From: Chloracidobacterium sp. CP2_5A
GTDB taxonomy: Bacteria; Acidobacteriota; Blastocatellia; Chloracidobacteriales; Chloracidobacteriaceae
Reading direction: 5' to 3'
NCBI GenBank assembly: GCA_002254845.1
Contig: NKPT01000001.1
Location: 15,001 to 79,000 of the forward strand
DNA length: 64,000 nt
Part shown: positions 43,830-53,453 of the stretch, in pieces
How the letters are laid out: every line of letters begins with the position of its first letter
Position numbering within the stretch: position 1 is the stretch's first letter
Notes under the pieces: model-generated
The model's input: the letters and a program-made list of their open reading frames with translations, nothing else
What the model was told of the DNA's origin: nothing
Database searches by the model: none
Position numbers and translations under genes: made by a program

Positions 43830-46361
43830 ATGCGTGACTCAGTCAGCCGGTTGCCATTTCCGCCTATCGCCGCGCTGGCTGTCGCCGCGCTCGTCGGGCT
43901 TGTTCTCGGGCTGACGCTCACGAGCCAGTCCCTGCCGGACCTGTCGCTTCTCGACCCGCTCGACCGTCCGGCGAACGCGGCGCTGGCACAGGATATCTTC
44001 ATCCGCCAAACCGGTCACGCGCCGCCCGCCGGACTGACGCTTCAACTCATCCAGATTGATCAGCCAACCGTCGCGGCGCTCTGCCAACACGCCAACGGCG
44101 CGGACTTGGCGCGGCTGATCCGCCAGTCGCGCCTTCCGGCGGTCATTGATCATGTGGTCTGGTTTCGCCCCAACGGAAGCTTAGCCGCCTGCATCGGCTT
44201 CTCTAGTGTCGGCGACCTAGCGATCTACCTCAACGGCGATGCGCGGGCTGCGGCCGACAAGCCGCCGACCCAAGACATCGCCCTTTCGCAAGCGCGCGCC
44301 TTTCTTGCCACGGCGACTGGCGTCAGCCCGACTTGGCTAGGCAATCCGCAAATCGAGCAGGTGACGGGTCAGCCTGAAACCGAGGTGCGCTGGCAACAGC
44401 CTTTGCCGGAGCTGCCGGAACTCACCCGCGTAGTCATTGTCCGGCTGCGCGGCGAGACGGTCTGGTACTTTCAGCACCGCATTCAGCCAACCGCCAACGA
44501 CTGGGCCCGCCCATTTAACACAAGCGTTTTTGTGGCGCTGCTGAGCCTGCCGCCTTACCTGGCGTTACTGATCGCGGCGGTCGTGTACTTATTCAAAACG
44601 TCCCGTCGTCACGCTATTCTCTGGCGCGCGCCGACCGTATGCGCCGCCGTGGCGGGGATCGCCTCGATAACGACTCTGGTCCCGCTGGTGCCGTTTTCAG
44701 TCAGCAAGGCCTTGTTTGAAAATCCAGTTGCGGATAGCGCCCCGGCGAAACTGGACACGATCCTGCAATCGCCGCGATTCTTGATCTTTGTCGTGGGCGC
44801 CTACGCCGTATCGAGCCTGCTGACCGTTGTTTTGTCTATGGTCACGGCCTGGGTGGTCTGCGCGGCGTTGCTGCACATTGAATATGACGCCAAGCGCGCC
44901 TGTACGGAGGTGTTCCGCGCAGTCCTGCTGCTGCGGCGCGTCCCCTATACGACAACCTTGCAGCGTGGATTGATTGGTGGCGCCACGGGATGGGCGCTGC
45001 TGGGCTTCAGCGGCGCGGTTTACTGGCTGACAGCCGATACCACGGCTTCCATCCGGCTGTTCAACGACAACATCGCCCCGCTGCTAGACGCCTGGTCTCC
45101 GAATCTTTTTGCGGCGGGGACGCTCCTGCGGAATACGCTTGAACAAAGCCTGGTCCTCGTTGCCTTCGCCTGGGCGGCGCTGACGGATTGGCTTCGCTTG
45201 CCGCCTCGGCTGGCCTGGGTCGCGGTGGCGCTCCTGGGCGGCGTGACGTGGACGGATCCCTTTGCGCTGGTCACGCCGCCGTCTTTTGAGACGCCTTGGC
45301 TTTTTGCGCGGAACGCCGCCGTGACAGTGGCGCTGGCGGCGACGTTTGAGCGCTTTGGGCTCTGGACGACGCTGTGCGCTGTCTGGGCCTACCAGGGCGC
45401 GGGGCTGGCCATCGTGGCGGCGACGTTCCCTGTTTTCGGCTTCTCGCCTTGGCTGCCAGCGCTGCTCGTCCCGCTGCCGCTCGCGGCGGTCATCTTGACG
45501 TGGCGACCGCCCGAAAGCGAGCGGGATAATCAGCCAACGCTCCTTGACCGAGTGGCTGAAGAGCAGCGCCATGCGCGGCAGCTCGCGTTAGCGGCGCGAA
45601 TCCAGGCGTCGTTTCTCCCAGCGGGCGTTCCAAGGCTTGATGGCTGGGAAATCGCGGCGTTCAGTCTGCCGGCGCGCGAGGTAGGCGGAGATTTCTACGA
45701 CTTCTTTCACGGGTCGGCCGGCAGACTGGGCGTCTTTGTGGGCGACGTTTCCGGCAAGAGCGTGCCGGGCGCGCTGTTTGCCGCCGTCGCGACGACCGCC
45801 TTCCGCAGCGAGGCTGAGGAAGACGAGCTGGGCTGCGCCGCGATGCTTGCCCGGCTGAATGAGCTGCTCCACCCGGATATGAAGCGCGTGCGGATGTTTG
45901 TGGCGGCCGCCTATGTGCAGCTTGAGCTTCAGAGCGGGGTATTCACGGCAGCTAACGCCGGACTGCCGGCCCTGGCCTGTTGGCGGCACGCGCCGCGCCA
46001 AGAGGAGTCTTCGGTCGAATTTCTTGAAGCGGGCGGGCTGCCGCTCGGCAGCATGCGCCGCGCGACGTACGAAGAAGTGCAGGACTCGCTGCGCCTTGAA
46101 GGACAGGAGTGTCTTGTCATAACCAGCGATGGCATTGTTGAGGCCCTCAACGAGCAGGGCGAAGTCTATGGCTACGAAGCGCTGGCCTCTGTCATGCGCC
46201 GCCACGCGAGGCGCGGGGCGCAGGCGCTTTGCGACGCCATCGTTTCGGATGTCAAGCGGCACATGGGCAACGCCGAGCAGTCGGATGACATAACCATCAT
46301 TGTCATCCAGCGTCGCCCGCGGCGACTGGGCGCGCCCGCTGCCGAACTAAATGACGTCTAG
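43830..46361 (+). CDS. Membrane SpoIIE/RsbU-type PP2C phosphatase
   Basis: An 843-residue protein. One N-terminal membrane helix precedes a soluble, probably periplasmic domain of about 190 residues. Then come about nine to ten membrane segments (230-570) and a C-terminal PP2C domain. Metal ligands are in REVGGDFYDFF and VGDVSGKSVPGAL, with ITSDGIVEALN and SDDITIIVI at the end. Such enzymes dephosphorylate anti-anti-sigma factors (STAS proteins), but no such partner is coded nearby. The signal sensed by the N-terminal part is unknown. It overlaps the convergent epimerase gene by 4 bp. Confidence 0.87.
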   Translation: MRDSVSRLPFPPIAALAVAALVGLVLGLTLTSQSLPDLSLLDPLDRPANAALAQDIFIRQTGHAPPAGLTLQLIQIDQPTVAALCQHANGADLARLIRQSRLPAVIDHVVWFRPNGSLAACIGFSSVGDLAIYLNGDARAAADKPPTQDIALSQARAFLATATGVSPTWLGNPQIEQVTGQPETEVRWQQPLPELPELTRVVIVRLRGETVWYFQHRIQPTANDWARPFNTSVFVALLSLPPYLALLIAAVVYLFKTSRRHAILWRAPTVCAAVAGIASITTLVPLVPFSVSKALFENPVADSAPAKLDTILQSPRFLIFVVGAYAVSSLLTVVLSMVTAWVVCAALLHIEYDAKRACTEVFRAVLLLRRVPYTTTLQRGLIGGATGWALLGFSGAVYWLTADTTASIRLFNDNIAPLLDAWSPNLFAAGTLLRNTLEQSLVLVAFAWAALTDWLRLPPRLAWVAVALLGGVTWTDPFALVTPPSFETPWLFARNAAVTVALAATFERFGLWTTLCAVWAYQGAGLAIVAATFPVFGFSPWLPALLVPLPLAAVILTWRPPESERDNQPTLLDRVAEEQRHARQLALAARIQASFLPAGVPRLDGWEIAAFSLPAREVGGDFYDFFHGSAGRLGVFVGDVSGKSVPGALFAAVATTAFRSEAEEDELGCAAMLARLNELLHPDMKRVRMFVAAAYVQLELQSGVFTAANAGLPALACWRHAPRQEESSVEFLEAGGLPLGSMRRATYEEVQDSLRLEGQECLVITSDGIVEALNEQGEVYGYEALASVMRRHARRGAQALCDAIVSDVKRHMGNAEQSDDITIIVIQRRPRRLGAPAAELNDV

Positions 46362-47257
46362 GTTACGTCGCGCAGCGCGCTTTCGAGTTCGGGAAAGCGA
46401 AACGCATAGCCACCCCGCAGGGCCGCCTTAGGCAGGACGCGCTGCCCATCCAGCACAACTTGCGCCGACTCCCCCAGAATGAGATTGAGCGCGAAGGCCG
46501 GCGCCGGCAAGAAGGCGGGGCGATTGAGAACCTTGCCGAGCGTGGCGGCGAAGTCTTTCATCCGCGTCGGGTTTGGCGCAACCGCGTTGAGCGGGCCCTG
46601 GACCGCATCGGACGACAGCGCCCACAGGATGAGGCCGACCACATCCGCGATGTGAATCCAGGAAAACCACTGCTTACCGTCGCCAAGCGGCCCGCCCAGG
46701 CCCAGCTTGAACACCGGCAACATGCGCGCCAGCGCGCCGCCGTCTCGCCCGAGCGCGACGCCAATGCGCAGCAGCGCCACCCGGACGCCGTGGACTTCAG
46801 CCACCTTGGCGGCGTCTTCCCACTCCTGGCAGAGCTTGCCCAGAAAGTCATCCGCCGGACGACTGGCTTCGTCAAGCTCGATTTCCTGGTTTTTGGGATA
46901 CAGCCCAATCGCGGAAGCCGATACCAACACGGATGGCTTGCGCTTCGCTTGAGCGATGGCGGCAACGAGGTTTTGGGTCGTCACGACGCGACTGTCGCGG
47001 AGCGTTTTCTTCTGCTCCGGCGTCCAGCGTTTGCCCACAATCGGCTCGCCGGCCAAGTTGATGACGCCAAAGGCGCCATCAACTTCCCTTTGCCAGTCGT
47101 CAGCCTCCAGCGGGTTGCCTAAAACCCACCGGATGCCGCTGGAGGCGTCGCGCACCTTCCGCGACAACGCCACCACGTCGTAGCCCTCAAGCTTGAGCGC
47201 CGGCAAGAGCGCCTGCCCGACAAAGCCGCTTGCTCCAGTCACGAAAAGCTTTTTCAT
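46358..47257 (-). CDS. TIGR01777-type NAD-dependent epimerase/dehydratase-like protein
   Basis: A 299-residue extended SDR protein. The cofactor loop is VTGASGFVGQALLPAL, INLAGEPIVGKRW is the family hallmark, SASAIGLYP holds the active-site Tyr region, and the C-terminal DUF1731-like part (LPKAALRGGYAFRFPELESAL) is complete. Relatives include E. coli YfcH, with no proven substrate. It stands alone between the SpoIIE gene and the two-component pair. Confidence 0.92.
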   Translation of the reverse strand: MKKLFVTGASGFVGQALLPALKLEGYDVVALSRKVRDASSGIRWVLGNPLEADDWQREVDGAFGVINLAGEPIVGKRWTPEQKKTLRDSRVVTTQNLVAAIAQAKRKPSVLVSASAIGLYPKNQEIELDEASRPADDFLGKLCQEWEDAAKVAEVHGVRVALLRIGVALGRDGGALARMLPVFKLGLGGPLGDGKQWFSWIHIADVVGLILWALSSDAVQGPLNAVAPNPTRMKDFAATLGKVLNRPAFLPAPAFALNLILGESAQVVLDGQRVLPKAALRGGYAFRFPELESALRDVT

Positions 47258-47381
47258 CGCTTCAAAAGTTAAACCAGTTTAGGGGCAAGCCAAGCAAACC
47301 ATACCCGAAGGCGAACTGGAAGCCGAGCTGCCTCTCGCAATTCGACATTAGAGCCATAAACAAAGAACTGACAACGCTTTA

Positions 47382-48767
47382 TCAACTCGCTTCCTGATCG
47401 CGCCGGGCTGGCGGCAACCGCCCGTACTCCGCCAGCTTGCGGCGCAGCGTGGAAAGCGACAGACCCAGGGCCTGGGCCGTTCTGGTCAAGTTTCCGCCGT
47501 GCTGGTCATAGGTCCGCAGCACATGCTCGCGTATCACCGCTTCCAGCGGACGCGCCGCGCCAGCCAGCTCAGACGCTTGCCCAGGCTCTTCGGCGGACTT
47601 GGTCGCCCGCGCGCCGGCGGCGGCGTCCAGGAGTCGCGCCGGATGCAGTTGCGGCCCTTCCTCCAGAATGAGGCAGCGCTCGAGAATGTTCCGCAGCTCG
47701 CGGACGTTGCCGGGAAAGGCGTACCGCATGAGCTCCTCAAGATCGGCGGGCGCGACCTGAGCCGTCCGACCAGGCGCAAGCTCCCGAATGAACCGCTCGC
47801 ACAGGAGCGGAATGTCAGCGCGCCGCTCCCGCAGCGGCGGCAGGGCAATTGAAACGACATTGAGGCGGTAAAACAGATCGCGACGAAACTTGCCGGCGGC
47901 AATCGCGTCCGCAGGCGACACATTGGTCGCCGCGATCATCCGCGTTTCGATGACTCGGCTGCGCTCGCCGCCAAGACGGCGCACCTGGCGGTCTTCAATG
48001 ACGCTGAGCAGCTTCGCCTGCGTCGCCGGCGGCATTTCAGCAATCTCGTCGAGAAAAAGCGTGCCGCCTTCGGCCAGCTCAATAAGGCCGCGCCGCTGGG
48101 TCGCGCCGGTGTAGGCGCCTTTCTCCACGCCAAACAGCTCGGCCTCGACGAGCGTTTCGGGCAACGCGGCGCAGTTGACGCTGATGAGCGGATGCTTCGC
48201 CCGGGCGGAGCCGTAGTGAATCGCCTTGGCGACGAGCGTTTTCCCAGTCCCGGTCTCGCCTGTGATCAAAACGTTGGCCGACGTTTCCTGAGCGCGCTGG
48301 ATGAGACGCTTGATGTCGCCGGCGCGCTCGCTGCGACCAATGAATAGCGCGCCGGCTTCGTCATAGCTCGCCGTGAGGCGGTGCACTTCCGCGACCCGCT
48401 CCAGCGCCGCAGTGCGCAGCAGCGTCTCGACGGCGTGGCGCACCTCAGCCACCTCCACCGGCTTGGACAAATAGTCGTGGATTCCGTTCCGCAGCGCCTG
48501 AACGGCATGGTCGTAGTTCGGAAAAGCCGTCAGGAGCAGGAGCTTGGTCGCGTCGTTGACGCGCAGCGCCAGCGGCGCAACCTCCAAGCCGTCGCCGTCG
48601 GGAAGGCGCTGGTCGAGCAAAACGACATCAAACGCGCCGCGCTCGAGCTCGGCGCGGGCGGCGGCGACGCTCCCGACGGCGACGACCGCCAGTCCGTCGC
48701 GCGCGAAGTTGGCGGACAGGGCGTCGCGGAAGAGCGCCTCGTCGTCAACGATGAGCAGTCGAGTCAT
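47382..48767 (-). CDS. NtrC-family sigma-54 response regulator, partner of the PAS kinase
   Basis: A 461-residue activator: receiver (Asp52, Lys102), AAA+ domain with Walker A GETGTGKT (170-177) and Walker [12 protein letters not shown], and a Fis-type HTH (GNLTRTAQALGLSLSTLRRKL). The sigma-54 contact loop reads GAYTGA (217-222) where GAFTGA is usual; Tyr is the best tolerated change in this loop. It starts 21 bp after the kinase gene, so the two are very likely a cognate pair. Target genes are not evident. Confidence 0.93.
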   Translation of the reverse strand: MTRLLIVDDEALFRDALSANFARDGLAVVAVGSVAAARAELERGAFDVVLLDQRLPDGDGLEVAPLALRVNDATKLLLLTAFPNYDHAVQALRNGIHDYLSKPVEVAEVRHAVETLLRTAALERVAEVHRLTASYDEAGALFIGRSERAGDIKRLIQRAQETSANVLITGETGTGKTLVAKAIHYGSARAKHPLISVNCAALPETLVEAELFGVEKGAYTGATQRRGLIELAEGGTLFLDEIAEMPPATQAKLLSVIEDRQVRRLGGERSRVIETRMIAATNVSPADAIAAGKFRRDLFYRLNVVSIALPPLRERRADIPLLCERFIRELAPGRTAQVAPADLEELMRYAFPGNVRELRNILERCLILEEGPQLHPARLLDAAAGARATKSAEEPGQASELAGAARPLEAVIREHVLRTYDQHGGNLTRTAQALGLSLSTLRRKLAEYGRLPPARRDQEAS

Positions 48768-48788
48768 GGCTTATGCCGAGTCGCCCGC

Positions 48789-51779
48789 TCACGGCTCGCG
48801 GCCGTCATCCACGGCTTCGAGCGTGATAACGGCCTCGCAACCTCCCTTGGCGAGCGATCGCAACTCCACCGTGCCATTCATTTTCGAGAGCAGCTTCCGG
48901 GTGATGACAAGGCCCAGTCCTGTTCCGTGGGGCTTGGAGGTGTAAAACGGCTTGAAGGTATGCCTCATCTGCTCGGCGTCAATCCCGCGCCCATTGTCGC
49001 GGACGGTAATGACCGCCAGCCGCCCGCAACGCTCCGCCAGCAGGGTCAGGCGCGGCTCAGGCGTGTCGGTCATGGCATCCACGGCGTTTGAGATCAGGTT
49101 CATCAGCGCCTGATGCAGTGCCCGCTCGTCGAATTGCGCCAATCCTAACGCCGCGGAAAATCGCGTCTCCAGCTCAATTCGCCGCGTGGTCAGCCCATCT
49201 TTGATCAAGGCGCAGAAACGCTCCAAGAACGGCGCGAGCGGATTCGCGTTGAGCTCAAGGCTCTCATGCAAGCTGAAGGAACGCAACGTCCGCAGCAGAT
49301 ACTCCACCCGCCCAATCTCCGCCAGACACCGATCAAGCCAGGTTTTGACGGCGTCCGGCGATAGCTGTTCGGTTCCCCGTAAGACCGAGAGCGCTGTCTT
49401 GATGGAGTTAATCGGGTTGCCTATTTCGTGCCGGATGGCTGAAAAAATGTAACTGGCGTTCTCCGTGACGTTCAAAGCCTCGGCAATGGACTCATAGCGA
49501 AGCGCTTCCGTGACATCGCGGCACACAACCACGACATTCCGCAGCTCGCCGCGCGCATTGTGAACGGGCGACACGGTCGCCTGCTCCCAGTAGATTGTTC
49601 CGTCCTGGCGGCGCGCCTTGTAACGCCCCTGCCAACTCTGCCCCCGCGCAAGACAACCGAGGATTTTCCGGCGAATGGCCGAGTCAACTGGCCCGAGTCC
49701 GAGGCGAGTAAAGCGCTGCCCGATAGCCTCCCAGCGTTGCAGACCGGAGATTTTTTCAAAGGCCGAGGTGCAAGACAGTATCCGCCCGCGCCGGTCAAAC
49801 ATCGCCACGCCCTCGCCGAATTCCTCGATAGCGGTTGCCAGCCGGCGCATATCCTGCTCGGCCAATCGCGCCGCCGTGATGTCGCTGATGACATGAACCC
49901 AGCCGACGCCGATCCCGCGTTCCTGCTCAATCCAGTGACTCTCGATCCGAAACCACTGGTCATCATTCCCAATTTGAGCTTCTGCAGGGTTGTCTATGGC
50001 CTCGAGCAACGAGCCGCCCGTCCGCCCAAAGAAAAGCTTTCCTGACATTTGACCGATGATGGCCGAGTAGGGCAGGTTGAGAAACTTGGCGACGGCGCGG
50101 TTGCAGCGCCAAACTCTGCCCTCCGGATCTTCAAGCAGAATCATGTTCGGAAGCGAGTCGGCAACCATCTCCCATTCCTCGCTGCGGCGGCGCAGGGCTT
50201 CGCTCGCTTTGAGTTGTTGGGCGAGGCTCTCAACCAGCGCAAGCCACACTCTTCCCCCCTCAATGGCTCTTAGGAAAAGCGAAACCGGGATGAGGCATCC
50301 ATCATCCGTGCGGAGCGTCACGTTTCGCTGCAGGGCTGGCCCTTGCGCGCCGCCGCTCCAGGCTCGCTGATCGGCGAGAAAAGGGCGCAAGAACTGCTTG
50401 AACTGTTGCCAGCCGGTGAAGCTCAGATATCGCTTGGCGCGCCGCCCGCGACACTGCGCCGGCGATTCGCCGAGCAGGCCCGCCAGATATTCGTTGACAA
50501 ACAGGATGCGCCTGCGACGGCTTATCAGGGCCAGCCCATGGGGAAACGCATCCAGAAGGGGGCCGGCATCCAGCAGCGTCTCCGTCCATAAGTCCTCGCG
50601 CTGTGGCTGCCCGGTCGCGCTTTTGCGGCTCGCGAGCCTGCGCGCCGGCGACAGACCATCCACGGCGGCAGCCTGCGTTAGAAACCGGCGCCCCTTATCG
50701 GGATCGTCGCGCGGGCATTCCAAGTCAAACCGCCGGGCTTGCTCCTTCGTCACCAGGCGGATCGCCGCGCCCAGCGCGCGCGCTTCGGGGTAAGGCCCCA
50801 AGTCGGCTTCCTCGCAAAGTCGAAGGCGGTTCAGCCTGACGCCAGGGCGCTCGCTCGCCGGCAGCCCGCTGGCTTCGGCGAATTCGCGCCAGCGTTTGTT
50901 GACCATCTGGATGCTCCCATCCGCGTCCGAAAGCGCCACTGCGTCCGACAGCGCGTCAAGCGCCAACGCGAGGAGATGATGCGAGGCTTGCAGTGCCTGC
51001 TCGGCGCGCCTGCGCTCGGTAATATCCTGTAAAAACAGCATGTAGCGCTGGCGCCCCAGGCTGGGAAAGGAACAGCACGCCAGCTCAACCGTTCCAGACG
51101 AGCCCTGCGCGTTTCTGATGACCGCCTCCATGGCGCGCCCGGTTTGCGCTAGGCTCGGCAGGACAGCGCTCAGCGGGCGCCCAGCGTCAATCAAATCCGC
51201 CGCGGATTGCCCAACGGCGGCTCCAAGCAAGCTTTCCGCCTTCGGGTTGAGTTCAATAACCCGCAGCGCGGCGTCAAGCGTCAGCATGGCGGCGTTGGCG
51301 CGCTGCACAATGGAGCGCATCCGCTTTTCCACCGCGCGCAGCTCCCGCTCAGCTCGATAGGCGCGAATGAGATGGCTCGCTTTGCGCTTGAGCGCCTCCG
51401 GGTGGATAGGCTTGAGGATGTAATCGGTTGCCCCGGCGGCAAAGGCGGCCGTCACGACATTGTCATCTGCCAGAGCGGTGAGCATGGCAATGGGGGGACG
51501 CTGATAACGCTCAAGCTGCCGTAGGCGGTCGCACAGCGCGATGCCATTCATTACCGGCAGGTTCACGTCAATCAGCGCCAAATCCGGCTCTAACAAGGGA
51601 GCTTGCGCTAGGGCGGCATAGGCATCGCCGTGCTCGATGACGCGCAGGCCCTGCCCTTTAAGGAGCTTGACCATCATCCAGCGTATAGCCAAGTCGTCTT
51701 CCACGACGTGAACCAGCGGCGGAAGCGCCTCGGCGGAAGCGAGCTCGTCTTGCCCGAATGCAGCGACATTATTATCCAT
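48789..51779 (-). CDS. Multi-PAS histidine kinase with N-terminal receiver domain
   Basis: A 996-residue soluble hybrid kinase. An N-terminal receiver (Asp71 in LALIDVNLP) is followed by about five PAS segments (roughly 150-265, 275-390, 420-530, 545-665 and 670-785; one ends FLQDITERRRAEQAL, another VVVCRDVTEAL). HisKA carries His784 in AIRHEIGNPINSIK, and the ATPase has NLISNAVDAM, DNGRGIDAEQ and GTGLGLVITRKLL. No membrane segment is seen. Phosphate may pass to the NtrC-type regulator next to it; the N-terminal receiver suggests extra input from another kinase. Confidence 0.92.
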   Translation of the reverse strand: MDNNVAAFGQDELASAEALPPLVHVVEDDLAIRWMMVKLLKGQGLRVIEHGDAYAALAQAPLLEPDLALIDVNLPVMNGIALCDRLRQLERYQRPPIAMLTALADDNVVTAAFAAGATDYILKPIHPEALKRKASHLIRAYRAERELRAVEKRMRSIVQRANAAMLTLDAALRVIELNPKAESLLGAAVGQSAADLIDAGRPLSAVLPSLAQTGRAMEAVIRNAQGSSGTVELACCSFPSLGRQRYMLFLQDITERRRAEQALQASHHLLALALDALSDAVALSDADGSIQMVNKRWREFAEASGLPASERPGVRLNRLRLCEEADLGPYPEARALGAAIRLVTKEQARRFDLECPRDDPDKGRRFLTQAAAVDGLSPARRLASRKSATGQPQREDLWTETLLDAGPLLDAFPHGLALISRRRRILFVNEYLAGLLGESPAQCRGRRAKRYLSFTGWQQFKQFLRPFLADQRAWSGGAQGPALQRNVTLRTDDGCLIPVSLFLRAIEGGRVWLALVESLAQQLKASEALRRRSEEWEMVADSLPNMILLEDPEGRVWRCNRAVAKFLNLPYSAIIGQMSGKLFFGRTGGSLLEAIDNPAEAQIGNDDQWFRIESHWIEQERGIGVGWVHVISDITAARLAEQDMRRLATAIEEFGEGVAMFDRRGRILSCTSAFEKISGLQRWEAIGQRFTRLGLGPVDSAIRRKILGCLARGQSWQGRYKARRQDGTIYWEQATVSPVHNARGELRNVVVVCRDVTEALRYESIAEALNVTENASYIFSAIRHEIGNPINSIKTALSVLRGTEQLSPDAVKTWLDRCLAEIGRVEYLLRTLRSFSLHESLELNANPLAPFLERFCALIKDGLTTRRIELETRFSAALGLAQFDERALHQALMNLISNAVDAMTDTPEPRLTLLAERCGRLAVITVRDNGRGIDAEQMRHTFKPFYTSKPHGTGLGLVITRKLLSKMNGTVELRSLAKGGCEAVITLEAVDDGREP

Positions 51780-51943
51780 GGCGTATTGGTTCGGCGATTG
51801 AAAGGCGACTTGCCGCGCCCTGATCCATTGCCGCTAAGTCGGCGCAAGCTTACCGACACAGCCGCCTGCCGCCAAGCCTGGAGTCGGCTTTCCAAAGCCT
51901 AGCGAGACGGGGTTGCGGCGCGCGCAGACGGTTTGATAGCCGT

Positions 51944-53068
51944 CTATCCCGCGACAAGCCGCCGCGGCGGCGGGCGGCGCCGCGGCGGCTTGACGACGCC
52001 GGCTAACTCGCCGCGGTACCTCAGCAGAATGGCCGCTTGAGGGGATTTATCCTGAAGCGTGATGACGCTAACCAGCCGGTCGTCGCCATTCGCCCAGTCA
52101 GTGGTCGAAAACTCTTCGCCTTCAGACCAGCTCACGCGCTCGAAACCAAGCCGCAAGTATGGCTCCTTGAGCAAGTCATTGTAGAACCGATGCGCCTGGC
52201 GCTGATCTCGCTCGGTCACCATCAACAAAAAGCCGGTTTTCTTTTTCGAGTCCATCGCTCCGGCGATAATCCTCGCGCCGGGATAGACAACCGCCCAGGG
52301 CGGCAGGCGATGCCGACCGCCCGCCAGCAGCCTCGCGCTGGCGTCCCTGGAGCGCCCTGCCTCGATCAAAGGCTGGATATCCAGCGCCACGCTCGCCAAG
52401 CTTTGACAGTGGGTAAAGTGAATGGCTCTTAAGTAGGCTCGCGGCGCGAAAAAATCGTCCTCGCCGCTGATTTCACACTCAAAGCGCAGCGGCTGAAGAT
52501 CAAGGTCGGCCAGCGCGCCAACATCGTGCATTGGATAACGATAGGGCGACTCAACCGGGGCGCCGCGCGCGTACGAGACATGGATTGCCGTTTTGCGCTC
52601 CGTCGCGGACGACAAAACGGCTAAGCGAATCTGCTCGCTTGATACCCCGGCGAGCCAGAGCTCGCGATAGCCCGGCGCGTAGGCGATGAAGTCGCAGGCG
52701 AATGACACTCCGTTGACCTTGCCGCCATAGGCTTGCTTGTAAAAGTCAAAGGCGCTGTCCCCCGGATCGTCAGTGACCAGCGTGAAGTAGCCGCTCTCCA
52801 GCTGCGCGTCGGCGACGACCTGCGTTTCAAACGTCGCATTGGGATAGGCCAAAACCCATGGCGGCAGCCTGGGGACGCCCGTTGTCGCCTCCTGTCGCTC
52901 AGGGCGGCGCGCGCTGGCTGCGACAGGCGGCTCCAAGCCGCCGGGGCAAGCAGCGAGCAGCGCGAAGGCGAGCCACGTCGCAGCCAATCCGATGCAGACG
53001 AGCGACAGCCGGACCGTCAAGGCGGGTTTCGACAGCTTTCGCGAAGCAGCGGAAAGCGGGACTAGCAT
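51944..53068 (-). CDS. Predicted lipoprotein with internal domain duplication
   Basis: A 374-residue protein with a hydrophobic signal and lipobox LAAC (Cys41). Two copies of a domain are visible: one begins LPPWVLAYPNATF (68-80), the other LPPWAVVYPGARI (255-267). Each continues with a K/E-S/T-G-x-x-x-x-VT strand and an FY near 35 residues on. The C-terminus is Pro/Arg-rich. I know no family. AGAGGA precedes the ATG by six bases. It is upstream of the PAS kinase on the same strand, 164 bp away, so it may report an envelope signal; that is inference. Confidence 0.75.
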   Translation of the reverse strand: MLVPLSAASRKLSKPALTVRLSLVCIGLAATWLAFALLAACPGGLEPPVAASARRPERQEATTGVPRLPPWVLAYPNATFETQVVADAQLESGYFTLVTDDPGDSAFDFYKQAYGGKVNGVSFACDFIAYAPGYRELWLAGVSSEQIRLAVLSSATERKTAIHVSYARGAPVESPYRYPMHDVGALADLDLQPLRFECEISGEDDFFAPRAYLRAIHFTHCQSLASVALDIQPLIEAGRSRDASARLLAGGRHRLPPWAVVYPGARIIAGAMDSKKKTGFLLMVTERDQRQAHRFYNDLLKEPYLRLGFERVSWSEGEEFSTTDWANGDDRLVSVITLQDKSPQAAILLRYRGELAGVVKPPRRRPPPRRLVAG

Positions 53069-53112
53069 GGGCGTTCCTCTTACTGGGCGTCCTTATTACG
53101 GGGCAAGCAACA

Positions 53113-53140
53113 TTTATACGGCACCGTAATTTCTAGTAAA
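53113..53140 (-). promoter_or_regulatory. Candidate promoter of the lipoprotein gene
   Basis: On the minus strand TTTACT (53140-53135) and TATAAA (53118-53113) are 16 bp apart, 45 bp before the start. They match TTGACA 4/6 and TATAAT 5/6. The rest of the spacer up to 53453 shows no gene I can support. Confidence 0.35.
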
Positions 53141-53453
53141 GCGCCGGAGTTAACCAGTAAGCTACCGTACCCTGCAGCTGTTTGCTCCTGCCTTGCTCTT
53201 GCCGGCGACGCGCCGAAAAAACCGCTCCCTGACACAGGCGCGCCTTTTTTCGCTTGGGCAGGCGCAGGGCTATTGGGCGCAAGCTTGCTGATCGGCGCGG
53301 CCCGCGCGCGCGGCGTCGCCCCCGTCAGACTGAGCCGCCTGTCAGGCTTAGCCAAGGCGAAGAAGGGCAAGTCAATCATGCCGCTTCCATCTGGACGACC
53401 GATGTCAGAGGTCTCTAAGCGACGGCCAAGCCGCCTTTTCAAATAGCCAGGAC

